From an uncultured Collinsella sp. (GTDB lineage: Bacteria; Actinomycetota; Coriobacteriia; Coriobacteriales; Coriobacteriaceae): 33,195 nucleotides of DNA. The position numbers were made by a program, and so were the translations under genes. Where the stretch lies: contig CATYZK010000021.1 of the NCBI GenBank assembly GCA_958415665.1, forward strand, positions 1 through 33,195, written 5' to 3'. Positions 7,401 to 15,475 of the stretch are shown piece after piece (positions within the stretch are counted from its first letter, which is position 1; every line of letters begins with the position of its first letter). The notes under the pieces were generated by a model. That model had not been told where the DNA came from. It did not search any database and saw only the letters and a list, made by a program, of their open reading frames with translations.

Positions 7401-7952
7401 ATGGACGACCTCGAAAAAGTTGAAACCATCCGCACCAAGTGCAACGTGAGCTACACCGATGCCAAGGCCGCGCTCGACGCTGCCGACGGCAACGTCTTGG
7501 ACGCCATCATTTGGCTCGAGTCGCAGGGCAAAACGCAGGCCACATCGGCGCACGCCGCCACCGAGTCCGAGCCGGTCGACGAGCCCTCGGCCGAGATGGT
7601 CGCCGCGCAGGCCGCCTACGAGAAGTCGAGCGAGAAGACCGACTTCTCCAAGAAGATGGACACGGTGTGGGAGTACCTCAAAAAGCTCTTCCGCCTGAGC
7701 CTGGACACCAAATTTATCGCCACGCGCCGCGATGCCATCATCCTCAACATCCCCATCCTGATTCCCATCGTCGCGCTGTTTGCCTGGGGCGCTACGATTT
7801 GGCTGATGCTGCTTGGCCTGTTCTTTGGCATGCGCTACCGCATCGACAGCGACGGCGACGTGCCCGGCAGCATCAACAACCTGATGGATCACGCCGCCGA
7901 CGCCGCGGACGGCATTAAGCAGAATCTGAACGACGACAACGGCGACAAGTAA
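7401..7952 (+). CDS. DUF4342-like membrane protein with N-terminal UBA/TS-N-like domain
   Basis: A 183-residue protein. Residues 1-42 form a UBA/TS-N-like three-helix domain (VETIRTKCNVSYTDAKAALDAA, then GNVLDAIIWLE), as in the N terminus of EF-Ts and DUF4342 proteins. A charged linker follows, then a segment around residues 90-145 with a long hydrophobic stretch (NIPILIPIVALFAWGATIWL), then an acidic tail. Function is unknown; the layout suggests a membrane-anchored protein with a cytoplasmic binding domain. The start has GAAAGGA upstream. The gene ends 18 bases before the response regulator on the same strand, so the three genes are probably co-transcribed and its role may relate to that signal system. 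Confidence 0.7.
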   Translation: MDDLEKVETIRTKCNVSYTDAKAALDAADGNVLDAIIWLESQGKTQATSAHAATESEPVDEPSAEMVAAQAAYEKSSEKTDFSKKMDTVWEYLKKLFRLSLDTKFIATRRDAIILNIPILIPIVALFAWGATIWLMLLGLFFGMRYRIDSDGDVPGSINNLMDHAADAADGIKQNLNDDNGDK

Positions 7953-7970
7953 TCGCAGACGGGGGCACGC

Positions 7971-8739
<769 letters not shown>

Positions 8740-8756
<17 letters not shown>

Positions 8757-10035
8757 CGCCGAGACCAAGCGCGTCACCTCCATCGCCCGCGCCATCAACT
8801 GGAGCTACATGTGGCGACGCCTGATGAGCTACGTTTGGCTGGACCTCCTGCTGCTGCTTTTTGCGGCGGCGATCCTCATCTTTGGTTACAACCAAACGTT
8901 GGCCGACGGCACGTTTACCGCGGGCTGGATCCCTAGCGAGTCCGTTCGCAGCATGTCGCTGACGCCCGCGCGCGGCGGGGACCCGGCCACGCTTACCTAT
9001 ACCGTTGAGCTCGCACGTGCCACCAAGACCTTCCCCCTCGCGCAGGATCTCACCGCGCTGTGGCCCCTCTATATCGTTGTTGTTGGCTGGCAGATTGTCA
9101 GCGTGCTCAACATGCTCGGCGGCGCTCGACGCGTGCGCCGCACCATGGCACCGCTCAATGACTTGGCACTGCGTGTGGACGAGCTCGGCCGCATGCAGCT
9201 CGCCGGCGGCAAGATGGAAACGCTGGAGCAGGCCATCGAGCGTGCAAGCGTCGACTCACCGAGCGTCACCACCGGCGACGCCGACCTGGCGAGTATCGAG
9301 GTCGCACTCAACCGCCTGCTGCGTCAGATGCAAGAGGCCAAGCTGCAGCAGATGCGCTTTGTCAACGACGCAAGCCACGAGCTGCGCACGCCCATCGCGG
9401 TGATCCAGGGCTACGTGAACATGCTCGACCGCTGGGGCAAAGACGACCCGGACGTGTTGGCGGAATCCATCGCCTCGCTCAAGGCCGAAAGCGAACACAT
9501 GCAGGAGCTCGTGGAGCAGCTGCTGTTCTTGGCGCGCGGCGATGCCGGTCGCACCGTGCTGCGGCGCGTGGATACCAATCTGGCCGCGTTGCTCGGTGAG
9601 GTGTGCGAGGAATCGCAGATGATCGATACTGGGCACACGTATCGGCTGGCGTACGACGCCGCGCTTGTCGGTGACCCGCGCTGCAACGCGCCGGTCGACG
9701 TGGCGCTCGTGAAGCAGGCGCTGCGCGTAATCGTGCAAAACGCCGCCAAGTATTCGGATGCGGGTACGGCTATCACGTTTGGCGTAACGCCGGATGCGGG
9801 CACGGGCACGATCGACATAAGTGTTGAGGACGAGGGCATCGGCATGAACCAGGAATCCGCAGCTCACGCGTTTGAGCGGTTCTATCGCGCCGACAACGCG
9901 CGCGATGCCGGCGCACAGGGCTCGGGCCTGGGGCTCGCCATTGCCAAGTGGATCGTCGATAGCCATGGCGGTGTCATTGGCGTGACTTCAGTCGAAGGCG
10001 TCGGCAGCCGCTTTACGATTCGCCTGCCACGATAG
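8740..10035 (+). CDS. Sensor histidine kinase (HisKA, HATPase)
   Basis: A 431-residue membrane kinase, partner of the preceding response regulator. It has a transmembrane helix near residues 25-48 (LDLLLLLFAAAILIFGY), an extracytoplasmic loop of about 65 residues, a second helix (LWPLYIVVVGWQIVSVL), a HAMP-like linker, then the dimerisation helix with phosphoacceptor His213 in DASHELRTP. The ATPase domain shows QNAAKYS (N box), EDEGIGM (G1), FERFYRAD (F box) and GSGLGLAIAKWIV (G2). I start at the ATG at 8740, with GGGGTGG upstream and overlapping the regulator stop; the frame is open further upstream, but that part is out-of-frame regulator sequence. The signal is unknown. Confidence 0.92.
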
Positions 10036-10054
10036 AAAGCCCCTCGGCATAAAT

Positions 10055-10088
10055 AAAGGGATAAGGCCATGCGGCCCTATCCCTTTTT
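10055..10088 (+). terminator. Terminator of the two-component operon
   Basis: AAAGGGATA-a-GGCC, loop ATGC, GGCC-c-TATCCCTTT, ending in a five-T run. It follows the kinase stop. The A-rich left flank could let it also end the convergent PTS/VOC transcript. Confidence 0.8.
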
Positions 10089-10110
10089 GCTAGCTATAGC
10101 AGCCTGTGTG

Positions 10111-10485
10111 CTACTCGCGGCACAGGTGCACGGCAAAGCCGGCGAACTCGCGCTTGAAGTACACGAGCTTGGTGCCGCCGTCGGGCAGCAGTGCGCGCGA
10201 CTCCTCATTGACCTCGAGACCGCGCTCGGCGAACCACTTCTCGGCCGCGTCGATATCGTTGACGGCAAAGCCGATGTGGCCCTTGGTGCCACGACCGTTC
10301 TGCTTCATGATCTCGACCAGCGAATCGTTGAAGTACGAAACCGGGGTCTCGATAACGGGCATGCCCATCATCGTCGAGAACAGCTCCGCGATCTCCAGGG
10401 CGTCGGCCGGGTCGGTGGCGTTGATGCCCACGTGGGCGACGCGCATGCCAAAGAGCTCGACCGGGTTGGCGTTCTGCTCACTCAT
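10111..10485 (-). CDS. VOC (glyoxalase-fold) family protein
   Basis: A 124-residue single-module vicinal-oxygen-chelate protein: RVAHVGINATDP at the start of the first beta-alpha-beta unit, KGHIGFAVNDIDAAEKWFAERG at the start of the second, and an acidic/aromatic C-terminal strand (KREFAGFAVHL). Such proteins bind a metal and act as isomerases, lyases or binding proteins; the substrate here is unknown. It starts 11 bases after the PTS IIB stop on the same strand, so a role in the metabolism of the transported sugar or polyol is a reasonable guess. The start at MSEQ has only a weak AGGCG upstream, consistent with coupling to the upstream gene. Confidence 0.75.
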   Translation of the reverse strand: MSEQNANPVELFGMRVAHVGINATDPADALEIAELFSTMMGMPVIETPVSYFNDSLVEIMKQNGRGTKGHIGFAVNDIDAAEKWFAERGLEVNEESRALLPDGGTKLVYFKREFAGFAVHLCRE

Positions 10486-10496
10486 ACAGGCAGCGC

Positions 10497-10784
10497 CTAC
10501 TGAGCCATGACGTCGAGGACGGCCTTCTCGGCGGCGACGCGGTTCATGCCGGTCATGAAGGGCACGCCGCTCACGTACGGGCAGGTGAGGCCCTCGGGGG
10601 CAACGGTGGTGGCGATCAGCAGGTCGGCGCCCTCGTCGCAAGCGTCCTTGGCCTCGGAGATGGCGCACTGCACGATCTCGTACTTGTCGGCGTAACCGTT
10701 GGCGTCGAGCAGGGTGGCGACCTTCTGGGCAACGAGCGTGGAAGTAGCAGCGCCAGCACCGCAGGCCAAAACGATCTTCTTCAT
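10497..10784 (-). CDS. PTS sugar transporter subunit IIB, galactitol type
   Basis: A 95-residue stand-alone IIB subunit of the galactitol (GatB) type. It begins MKKIVLACGAGAATS, where Cys8 in the P-loop-like turn is the expected phosphocysteine. It would take phosphate from a IIA protein and pass it to the incoming sugar at a IIC permease. No IIA or IIC gene lies in the window, which is unusual. GGGAG lies about 9 bases before the ATG. It is followed on the same strand by the VOC-family gene. Confidence 0.85.
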   Translation of the reverse strand: MKKIVLACGAGAATSTLVAQKVATLLDANGYADKYEIVQCAISEAKDACDEGADLLIATTVAPEGLTCPYVSGVPFMTGMNRVAAEKAVLDVMAQ

Positions 10785-10886
10785 AGGTAATGTCTCCCTT
10801 CGAGGTTTACTTTAGTTAAGTGTACCGCAGCGAGCGATGGCGCTCGGCCTCGATGCACTTTTATGCCAGTTTGCTTGCGCGCTGCG

Positions 10887-10892
10887 TATAAT
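10887..10892 (+). promoter_or_regulatory. Consensus -10 box
   Basis: A perfect TATAAT, 56 bases before the ATG at 10948. No good -35 is visible at 16-18 bases upstream. It probably drives the membrane-anchored helical-repeat gene and may read on to the tRNA. Confidence 0.45.
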
Positions 10893-10947
10893 ACATCTAG
10901 TACATGTTGTCATACCGCTCGCCTTACGAGCGACTAAGGACTCTGAA

Positions 10948-11571
10948 ATGCCCGATTCCCGCACCCTCTGGACCGCCGTCGTTATCATCTGCATCGCCGT
11001 GTCGGTGTTCTTTAGCGTCAAAAAACGCACCACGTTCAAGCGCCTGCAGCAACTTATGGCCGCCAAGCAGTGGGATGAGTTCGACCGCTTGCTCGACGCC
11101 AAACTCACCAGCATGCTGTACCCGCGCTACAACCGCGATTACCTGCGCCTGAACTCCTATCTGCTGCGCGAGGACCACGAGCGCGCTGACGAGATGTTCG
11201 ACCTGCTGCTGGGCCTCAACCTGCCCAAGATGCAGCGCGTCGACCTGGTGATCAAGGCCTTCAACTATTACGTTGGCCAGGAGGACCGTAAAAAGTCCAA
11301 GGAGCTACTGCACGAGATCAAGGGCTTTGAGGGCGGCCAGGCCGAGGCAGTCGCGCACGAGTGCCAGCTGATGTACGACACGATGATCCTCAAGCGCCAC
11401 AACGACATCACCGAGCTGGAGCGCATGCTCGAGGAGGCCGGCGACGACAAGGTCAAGGCTTGCCGACTGGAATACCTGCTGGCCCTGCAGTACAAGAACA
11501 AGGGCGACGAGGCCAAGTTCCAGGAGTTCCTGGAAAAGTCGGGCCAGCACTCGATGGCCGTCAACGCGTAA
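10948..11571 (+). CDS. Membrane-anchored helical-repeat (TPR-like) protein, unknown function
   Basis: A 207-residue protein with one N-terminal membrane helix (TLWTAVVIICIAVSVFFSV, about residues 6-24) followed by charged amphipathic helices arranged like tetratricopeptide repeats, for example AKQWDEFDRLLDAKL, DHERADEMFDLLLGL and RRLEYLLAL-type segments near the end. This suggests a protein-interaction scaffold on the inner face of the membrane. I choose the ATG at 10948 because AAGGA lies 8 bases upstream and the membrane helix then begins at once; the frame is open further upstream through the promoter. I recognise no named family. It precedes tRNA-Leu. Confidence 0.65.
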   Translation: MPDSRTLWTAVVIICIAVSVFFSVKKRTTFKRLQQLMAAKQWDEFDRLLDAKLTSMLYPRYNRDYLRLNSYLLREDHERADEMFDLLLGLNLPKMQRVDLVIKAFNYYVGQEDRKKSKELLHEIKGFEGGQAEAVAHECQLMYDTMILKRHNDITELERMLEEAGDDKVKACRLEYLLALQYKNKGDEAKFQEFLEKSGQHSMAVNA

Positions 11572-11602
11572 CGGACGGCTTGTGCTAGACTTCTAGTCTT
11601 AC

Positions 11603-11687
11603 GGGGGCGTGGCGGAATTGGCATACGCAGGGGACTTAAAATCCCTCGCCGCAAGGATTGTGGGTTCGAGTCCCACCGCCCCTACCA
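11603..11687 (+). tRNA. tRNA-Leu (anticodon UAA), CCA encoded
   Basis: An 85-nt tRNA. The acceptor arm GGGGGCG pairs with CGCCCCT, followed by A and an encoded CCA. The anticodon arm is GGGGA-CTTAAAA-TCCCT with anticodon TAA. There is a long variable arm of the class II type, and the T arm has GTGGG-TTCGAGT-CCCAC. A terminator follows directly. Confidence 0.96.
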
Positions 11688-11697
11688 TATAGCGCCT

Positions 11698-11737
11698 ACG
11701 AGCCCGTATCCCCCAGGGATGCGGGCTCGTTTCTTTT
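11698..11737 (+). terminator. Terminator of tRNA-Leu
   Basis: A 15-nt arm at 11698-11712 (ACGAGCCCG then TATCCC) pairs with 11716-11730 around a short loop, with one mismatch, followed by TTCTTTT. Confidence 0.85.
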
Positions 11738-11742
11738 AGATG

Positions 11743-11885
11743 CCGGTGGGACTCGAACCCGCGAGGGGGGGAGCGTTAAGCGGACGCGCAGCGTCCGTAG
11801 CGAGCCGGCGAGGGCGCCGGCAGGCGACCGAAGCCGGTGCGTATTTGCGCAGCAAATACGCAGACGTCCCACCGCCCCGCACCAC
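11743..11885. repeat. Palindromic element built from tRNA-Leu 3' sequence
   Basis: Bounded by GGTGGGAC (from 11745) and GTCCCACC (to 11873). The left edge (11745-11760) is an exact 16-nt reverse complement of the tRNA T arm (11662-11677). The right edge (11866-11878) is an exact 13-nt direct copy of the tRNA 3' end (11670-11682), followed by GCACCA. Inside are three hairpins: CGGACGC/GCGTCCG (11781-11797), GCCGGC/GCCGGC (11804-11821) and a perfect 11-bp stem TGCGTATTTGC/GCAAATACGCA (11838-11862); the first and third have a GCA loop. There is no coding potential I trust. It could be a selfish or att-derived remnant. Confidence 0.6.
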
Positions 11886-11930
11886 TACGAAGCAGCTAAT
11901 TTGGGACGGGGTTAAAGACCACCTCGATCC

Positions 11931-12010
11931 CCTCGGAAGTTGCGGTGGAATAGTTCCTGTTTTGGCCGTTTACCAGCTTATTTAGGAACTATTTCACCGC
12001 AATTCAGAGG
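11931..12010. repeat. Long imperfect inverted repeat behind ppx
   Basis: Positions 11940-11958 (TTGCGGTGGAATAGTTCCT) pair with 11984-12002 with one mismatch, and the stem extends outward through CCTC and GAGG to about 27 bp, with a 25-nt loop. It lies between the tRNA element and the ppx stop. There is no T run, so it is not a classical terminator; it looks like a miniature inverted-repeat element. Confidence 0.6.
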
Positions 12011-12017
12011 AAGACGG

Positions 12018-13019
12018 TTAAAGAGCACTCAGGCTGGGGGTCCAGCCGATGGTGGGGGTGGTGCCGTCAAGAACCTCGTTAATGGTGGCGGCCATGCCGG
12101 CAAGCAGGCTGTTCTCGCTTACGGTGAGCGTGTCGTAGCCGCCGGCTCGCATAAGCTCGCGAATCACCACGGCACCAGCCAAGATCACGCCCGCGCGTTT
12201 GGGCTGTACACCCGGTAGCGCGGCGATGCCTTCCGCGTCCAACACAGACATGCGCTCGATAGCGGCCGAGACCTGCTCCAGCGACAGCTCGCGTAGGTGC
12301 ACAAAGCTCGAATCGTACGGTTCCAGCTCGTGGACCAGAGCCACCAGCGTAGTCACCGTGCCGCCCACCGCGACCAAGCGTTCGGCGCGCTCAAAGTCGA
12401 CAGGCAGGCCCTCAAAATAGGCGGCGAACTGATCGCCTGCCCACGCGGCAGCGGCAGCAAGTTCGCCATCCGCGGGCGGCAACGCGGAGAAAAAGCGCTC
12501 CGTCACGCGACGGCAACCGATGTCCAGCGAGCGCGTTCCCTCCAGCGCAAAGACGCCGCGCTCCGGAGCGTATACGCCCGTCGCGAGTTCCGTGGACCCG
12601 CCGCCCGAATCCGCGACGATGATGCGCTCGCCGGCAAAGTCGTGCGCCACACCAAAAAATGTCAGGCGCGCCTCGACCTCGCCCGGAATCACCTGTGGTT
12701 TGAGCCCCAACTCGCGCAGGCCGTCCAGCAGCAGCGCGGCATTGGACGCATCGCGCGCGGCACTCGTGCACGTGGTGCAGACGCACACGGCCCCAAAGGC
12801 ACGGGCCTCGTCCACAAACATGCGGCACGCAGCAAGCACACGCTCGACAGCCGCCTCGCAAAAGCGGCCCGTCGCGTCCACGCCCTCGCCCAGGTCGGTA
12901 ATCTCGGTAAGCTTGGACGATTCCACGATCGCTCCGGCCTCGACCTGCGCCAACACCAGTCGCGACGACACCGTTCCCAGGTCGATCGCGGCCACCTTAT
13001 AGCGTTTGCAATTTGTCAT
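12018..13019 (-). CDS. ppx: Ppx/GppA family exopolyphosphatase
   Basis: A 333-residue member of the Ppx/GppA phosphatases (ASKHA fold), which release phosphate from polyphosphate or hydrolyse pppGpp. Visible: the phosphate-binding AAIDLGTVSSRL at the N terminus, CTTCTSAARDASN, IPGEVEARLTF with the catalytic-region Glu, and the second phosphate loop VADSGGGSTELATG. It is the short single-module form without a C-terminal HD domain. GGAGGGG precedes the ATG. It starts 20 bases after the stop of the FtsB/DivIC-like gene on the same strand, so the two are probably co-transcribed. Whether it prefers polyphosphate or pppGpp cannot be told. Confidence 0.88.
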   Translation of the reverse strand: MTNCKRYKVAAIDLGTVSSRLVLAQVEAGAIVESSKLTEITDLGEGVDATGRFCEAAVERVLAACRMFVDEARAFGAVCVCTTCTSAARDASNAALLLDGLRELGLKPQVIPGEVEARLTFFGVAHDFAGERIIVADSGGGSTELATGVYAPERGVFALEGTRSLDIGCRRVTERFFSALPPADGELAAAAAWAGDQFAAYFEGLPVDFERAERLVAVGGTVTTLVALVHELEPYDSSFVHLRELSLEQVSAAIERMSVLDAEGIAALPGVQPKRAGVILAGAVVIRELMRAGGYDTLTVSENSLLAGMAATINEVLDGTTPTIGWTPSLSAL

Positions 13020-13039
13020 TGCGGGCTCCCCTCCGGGCG

Positions 13040-13801
13040 CTATTTGCCGTTGGACACGACCGTCTGGCCCTCGACGCCGTTAAATCCAAACAGCATGTCG
13101 AGCGCCTGGATGTACCACGGCGCGTCCTTGCCGACTTCTTCGATTTCCTTGGCCACTTCGCTGGCCTTCTTGGCGTTTGAGGACTTTTTGTTCGACGACG
13201 AGTCCGAATCGTCGTCCAAGCCTAGCACGTCAATCTTCTTCTCGCCGGGCATCACCAGGCCCAGGTCCTCGGACGCCGCGTCCTTGATACCCTCCTCCGA
13301 GAGCAGCTTGTCGACGCTTTTTTGCAGTTCATCATTGTATTGCTGGCGAATCTCGACCTGCTTGGCCAAGATATCGCTCGAACGCTTTGCCACGTACAGA
13401 TCGCGCACGGGGAAATACAGGCTCACGAGCACCAGCGCCACCACGATACCGATAAACAGCGGACGCAGAGAGCCATGCGTAAAGTCATAGATCGCCTTGA
13501 CCACCGCGTTGTCGTTGGCGTAGCGCATAAAGTCCGAGCCCGAAAAACGGTTCGAGGGCCTGCTCGATTTGTCGTGTGCCTGAGTCGAGGGACGCGACGT
13601 ATGCGACGAACGTGCCGGGCGCACCGGTCCATCTGTCGAAGTATTCACTTGAGCATTGGGGCGCGAAGTGCTTGTCGGGCGCTGCGTGGAGCGATCGACG
13701 CCGGCGTAGGCGGACCCACCGAGCTGCACCGTGCGCGCACGGCGAGGCGACGGCTCGCGCGAACCGGCGGAATAGTACCTGTTGTCGTAAATCTGATCCA
13801 T
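13040..13801 (-). CDS. Septum formation initiator (FtsB/DivIC-like) protein
   Basis: A 253-residue bitopic membrane protein. Residues 1-120 are a low-complexity cytoplasmic region rich in Ser, Thr, Arg and Pro. One membrane helix follows (PLFIGIVVALVLVSLYF), then a coiled coil (AKQVEIRQQYNDELQKSVDKLL) and the FtsB-like stretch with LGLVMPGEKKIDVL. FtsB/DivIC proteins form the divisome subcomplex with FtsL and FtsQ/DivIB at the septum. A Ser/Lys-rich C-terminal extension ends in IQALDMLFGFNGVEGQ. I start at MDQIYDNRY (13801), with a modest AAGGCG upstream; the longer reading runs into the terminator of eno. It precedes ppx, an order seen in many Actinomycetota. Confidence 0.75.
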   Translation of the reverse strand: MDQIYDNRYYSAGSREPSPRRARTVQLGGSAYAGVDRSTQRPTSTSRPNAQVNTSTDGPVRPARSSHTSRPSTQAHDKSSRPSNRFSGSDFMRYANDNAVVKAIYDFTHGSLRPLFIGIVVALVLVSLYFPVRDLYVAKRSSDILAKQVEIRQQYNDELQKSVDKLLSEEGIKDAASEDLGLVMPGEKKIDVLGLDDDSDSSSNKKSSNAKKASEVAKEIEEVGKDAPWYIQALDMLFGFNGVEGQTVVSNGK

Positions 13802-13892
13802 GTGCGCCTTGTGCGGTTGAGGTTTGTTTGCGCTAAGTCCTTTAGTTATAGCACGAGCGCCCGCACCGCCTTCGCCAGCCTTTGCTCGACAT

Positions 13893-13925
13893 AAAAAAGG
13901 CGCTGAGCCATATGGCCCAGCGCCC
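13893..13925 (-). terminator. Terminator of eno
   Basis: Read on the minus strand: GGGCGCTG-g-GCCATATGGC-t-CAGCGCC followed by TTTTTT. It follows the eno stop by about 70 bases. Confidence 0.85.
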
Positions 13926-13996
13926 ACAGCGCTTTGCGGCGTCCAGCCAAGGCGGGGCGGAACCGAGTCAGCCTCCCCCTCGCCAAATTCGCCCGT

Positions 13997-15286
13997 TTAG
14001 CGAATGTTGTAGAACGCGGCCTTGCCGGCGTAGCGCGCGCTGCCCTCAAGCTCGTCCTCGATGCGGATGAGCTGGTTGTACTTGGCGATACGGTCGCTGC
14101 GGCACGGGGCGCCCGACTTGATCTGGCCGGCGTTGACGCCCACGACCAGGTCGGCGATCGTGGAGTCCTCGGTCTCGCCGGAGCGGTGGCTCACGATGCA
14201 GGCGTAGCCGGCCTCCTTGGCGGTCTCGATGGCCTCGAGCGACTCGGTGAGCGTGCCGATCTGGTTGACCTTGACCAGGATCGCGTTGGCGGCGCCCAGC
14301 TCGATGCCCTTCTTGAGGCGCTCGGTGTTGGTGACGAACAGGTCGTCGCCCACCAGCTGCACCTTGTTGCCAATGCGGCGGGTAAGCTCGACCCAGCCGT
14401 CCCAGTCCTCCTCGGCCATGCCGTCCTCGATGGAGATGATGGGATAGGTGTCGACAAGCTTCTCCCAGTAGTCGACCATCTGGGCGCTCGTGTACTCAAC
14501 GCCCTCGCCCTTGAGCTCGTACATGCCGGTCTCGGCGTTGTAGAACTCGGTCGAGGCCGGGTCCATGGCGTACATGAAGTCGACGCCGGGCTTAAAGCCG
14601 GCCTTCTCCACGGCCTTGGTGATGTACTCGAACGGCTCGGCATTGGTCTTGAGGTTAGGCGCGAAGCCGCCCTCGTCGCCCACGCCGCCGCCCAGACCGG
14701 CCTCGTGCAGCACGCCCTTGAGGGTGTGGTAGACCTCGGCACACCAACGCAGACCCTCGGCAAAGCTCGGGGCGCCCACCGGCATGATCATGAACTCCTG
14801 GAAGTCCACGTTGTTGTCGGCATGCACGCCGCCGTTGAGGATGTTCATCATAGGCGTGGGCAGCAGGTGGGCGTTGACACCGCCCAGGTACTGGTACAGC
14901 GACAGGCCAGCCGACTCGGCAGCGGCGCGGGCGACGGCCAGCGACACGCCCAGGATGGCATTGGCGCCGAGCTTGGTCTTGTTGGGGGTACCGTCGGCGG
15001 CGATCAGCGCGGCGTCGATGGCACGCTGATCGAAGGCGTCGAGGCCCACGACGGCGTTAGCGCACTCGTTGTTGACGTGCTCGACGGCCTGAGAAACGCC
15101 CTTGCCCAGGTAGCGGCCCTTGTCGCCATCGCGCAGCTCGCACGCCTCAAAGGCGCCGGTCGAAGCGCCCGAAGGCACCATCGCGCGGCCAAAGCTGCCG
15201 TCCTCGAGCACGACCTCGACCTCGACGGTGGGATTGCCGCGGCTGTCGAGCACCTCGCGACCGTAGACGTCCAAAATATCGCTCAT
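13997..15286 (-). CDS. eno: Enolase
   Basis: A 429-residue enolase, full length for the family, converting 2-phosphoglycerate to phosphoenolpyruvate in glycolysis. Visible: EVLDSRGNPTVEV and the SGASTG mobile loop at the N terminus; GDEGGFAPN with catalytic Glu205; Mg ligands Asp242 (MDPAS), Glu287 (SIEDGM) and Asp314 (GDDLFVTN); catalytic Lys339 (LVKVNQIGTLTE); SHRSGETEDSTIAD; and Lys390 (GQIKSGAP). GAGGGAG precedes the ATG. It stands alone, with its own terminator and two direct repeats upstream. Confidence 0.98.
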   Translation of the reverse strand: MSDILDVYGREVLDSRGNPTVEVEVVLEDGSFGRAMVPSGASTGAFEACELRDGDKGRYLGKGVSQAVEHVNNECANAVVGLDAFDQRAIDAALIAADGTPNKTKLGANAILGVSLAVARAAAESAGLSLYQYLGGVNAHLLPTPMMNILNGGVHADNNVDFQEFMIMPVGAPSFAEGLRWCAEVYHTLKGVLHEAGLGGGVGDEGGFAPNLKTNAEPFEYITKAVEKAGFKPGVDFMYAMDPASTEFYNAETGMYELKGEGVEYTSAQMVDYWEKLVDTYPIISIEDGMAEEDWDGWVELTRRIGNKVQLVGDDLFVTNTERLKKGIELGAANAILVKVNQIGTLTESLEAIETAKEAGYACIVSHRSGETEDSTIADLVVGVNAGQIKSGAPCRSDRIAKYNQLIRIEDELEGSARYAGKAAFYNIR

Positions 15287-15359
15287 GTTGTCTCCCTCTC
15301 ACTTGGAAACGTAGTGGATGCAAGCGACCGGCTGGCCGTGCACCGTCGGTGCGTCTCCG

Positions 15360-15404
15360 TAAGTTAGCCATGTCGCACTTTTTGCATTATGCCCTAAGTT
15401 AGCC
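15360..15404 (-). promoter_or_regulatory. Direct repeats in the eno upstream region
   Basis: TAAGTTAGCC occurs at 15360-15369 and again at 15395-15404 (GGCTAACTTA on the gene strand), 35 bases apart. They flank an AT-rich stretch with a CATAAT that could be the -10. The half-site resembles that of DtxR/IdeR boxes, but neither copy is a full palindrome. Presumed operator; the regulator is unknown. Confidence 0.3.
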
Positions 15405-15420
15405 GAGGGATACACTTGAT

Positions 15421-15471
15421 TTTCGAAAAATTTAGCGGGAACGATGAGGCGTGTCAGCCCGTCGTTCCCGC
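15421..15471 (-). terminator. Terminator of the yfcE-mazG operon
   Basis: A perfect 10-bp inverted repeat, GCGGGAACGA (15435-15444) and TCGTTCCCGC (15462-15471). On the minus strand it is followed by TAAATTTTTCG. It lies just after the mazG stop. Confidence 0.65.
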
Positions 15472-15475
15472 AGCC

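Noticed and set aside
11603..11885. An integrated mobile island using tRNA-Leu as attachment site
   Set aside because: The direct repeat copies are only 196 bp apart and enclose no gene or integrase; at most a remnant.
11740..11985. Open frames of about 80 codons after tRNA-Leu
   Set aside because: They read through perfect hairpins and tRNA-derived sequence, with no SD; an artefact of the palindromic element.
13934..15367. Plus-strand open frame of 477 codons opposite eno
   Set aside because: Antisense shadow of a certain enolase gene; no SD and no family-like motif.
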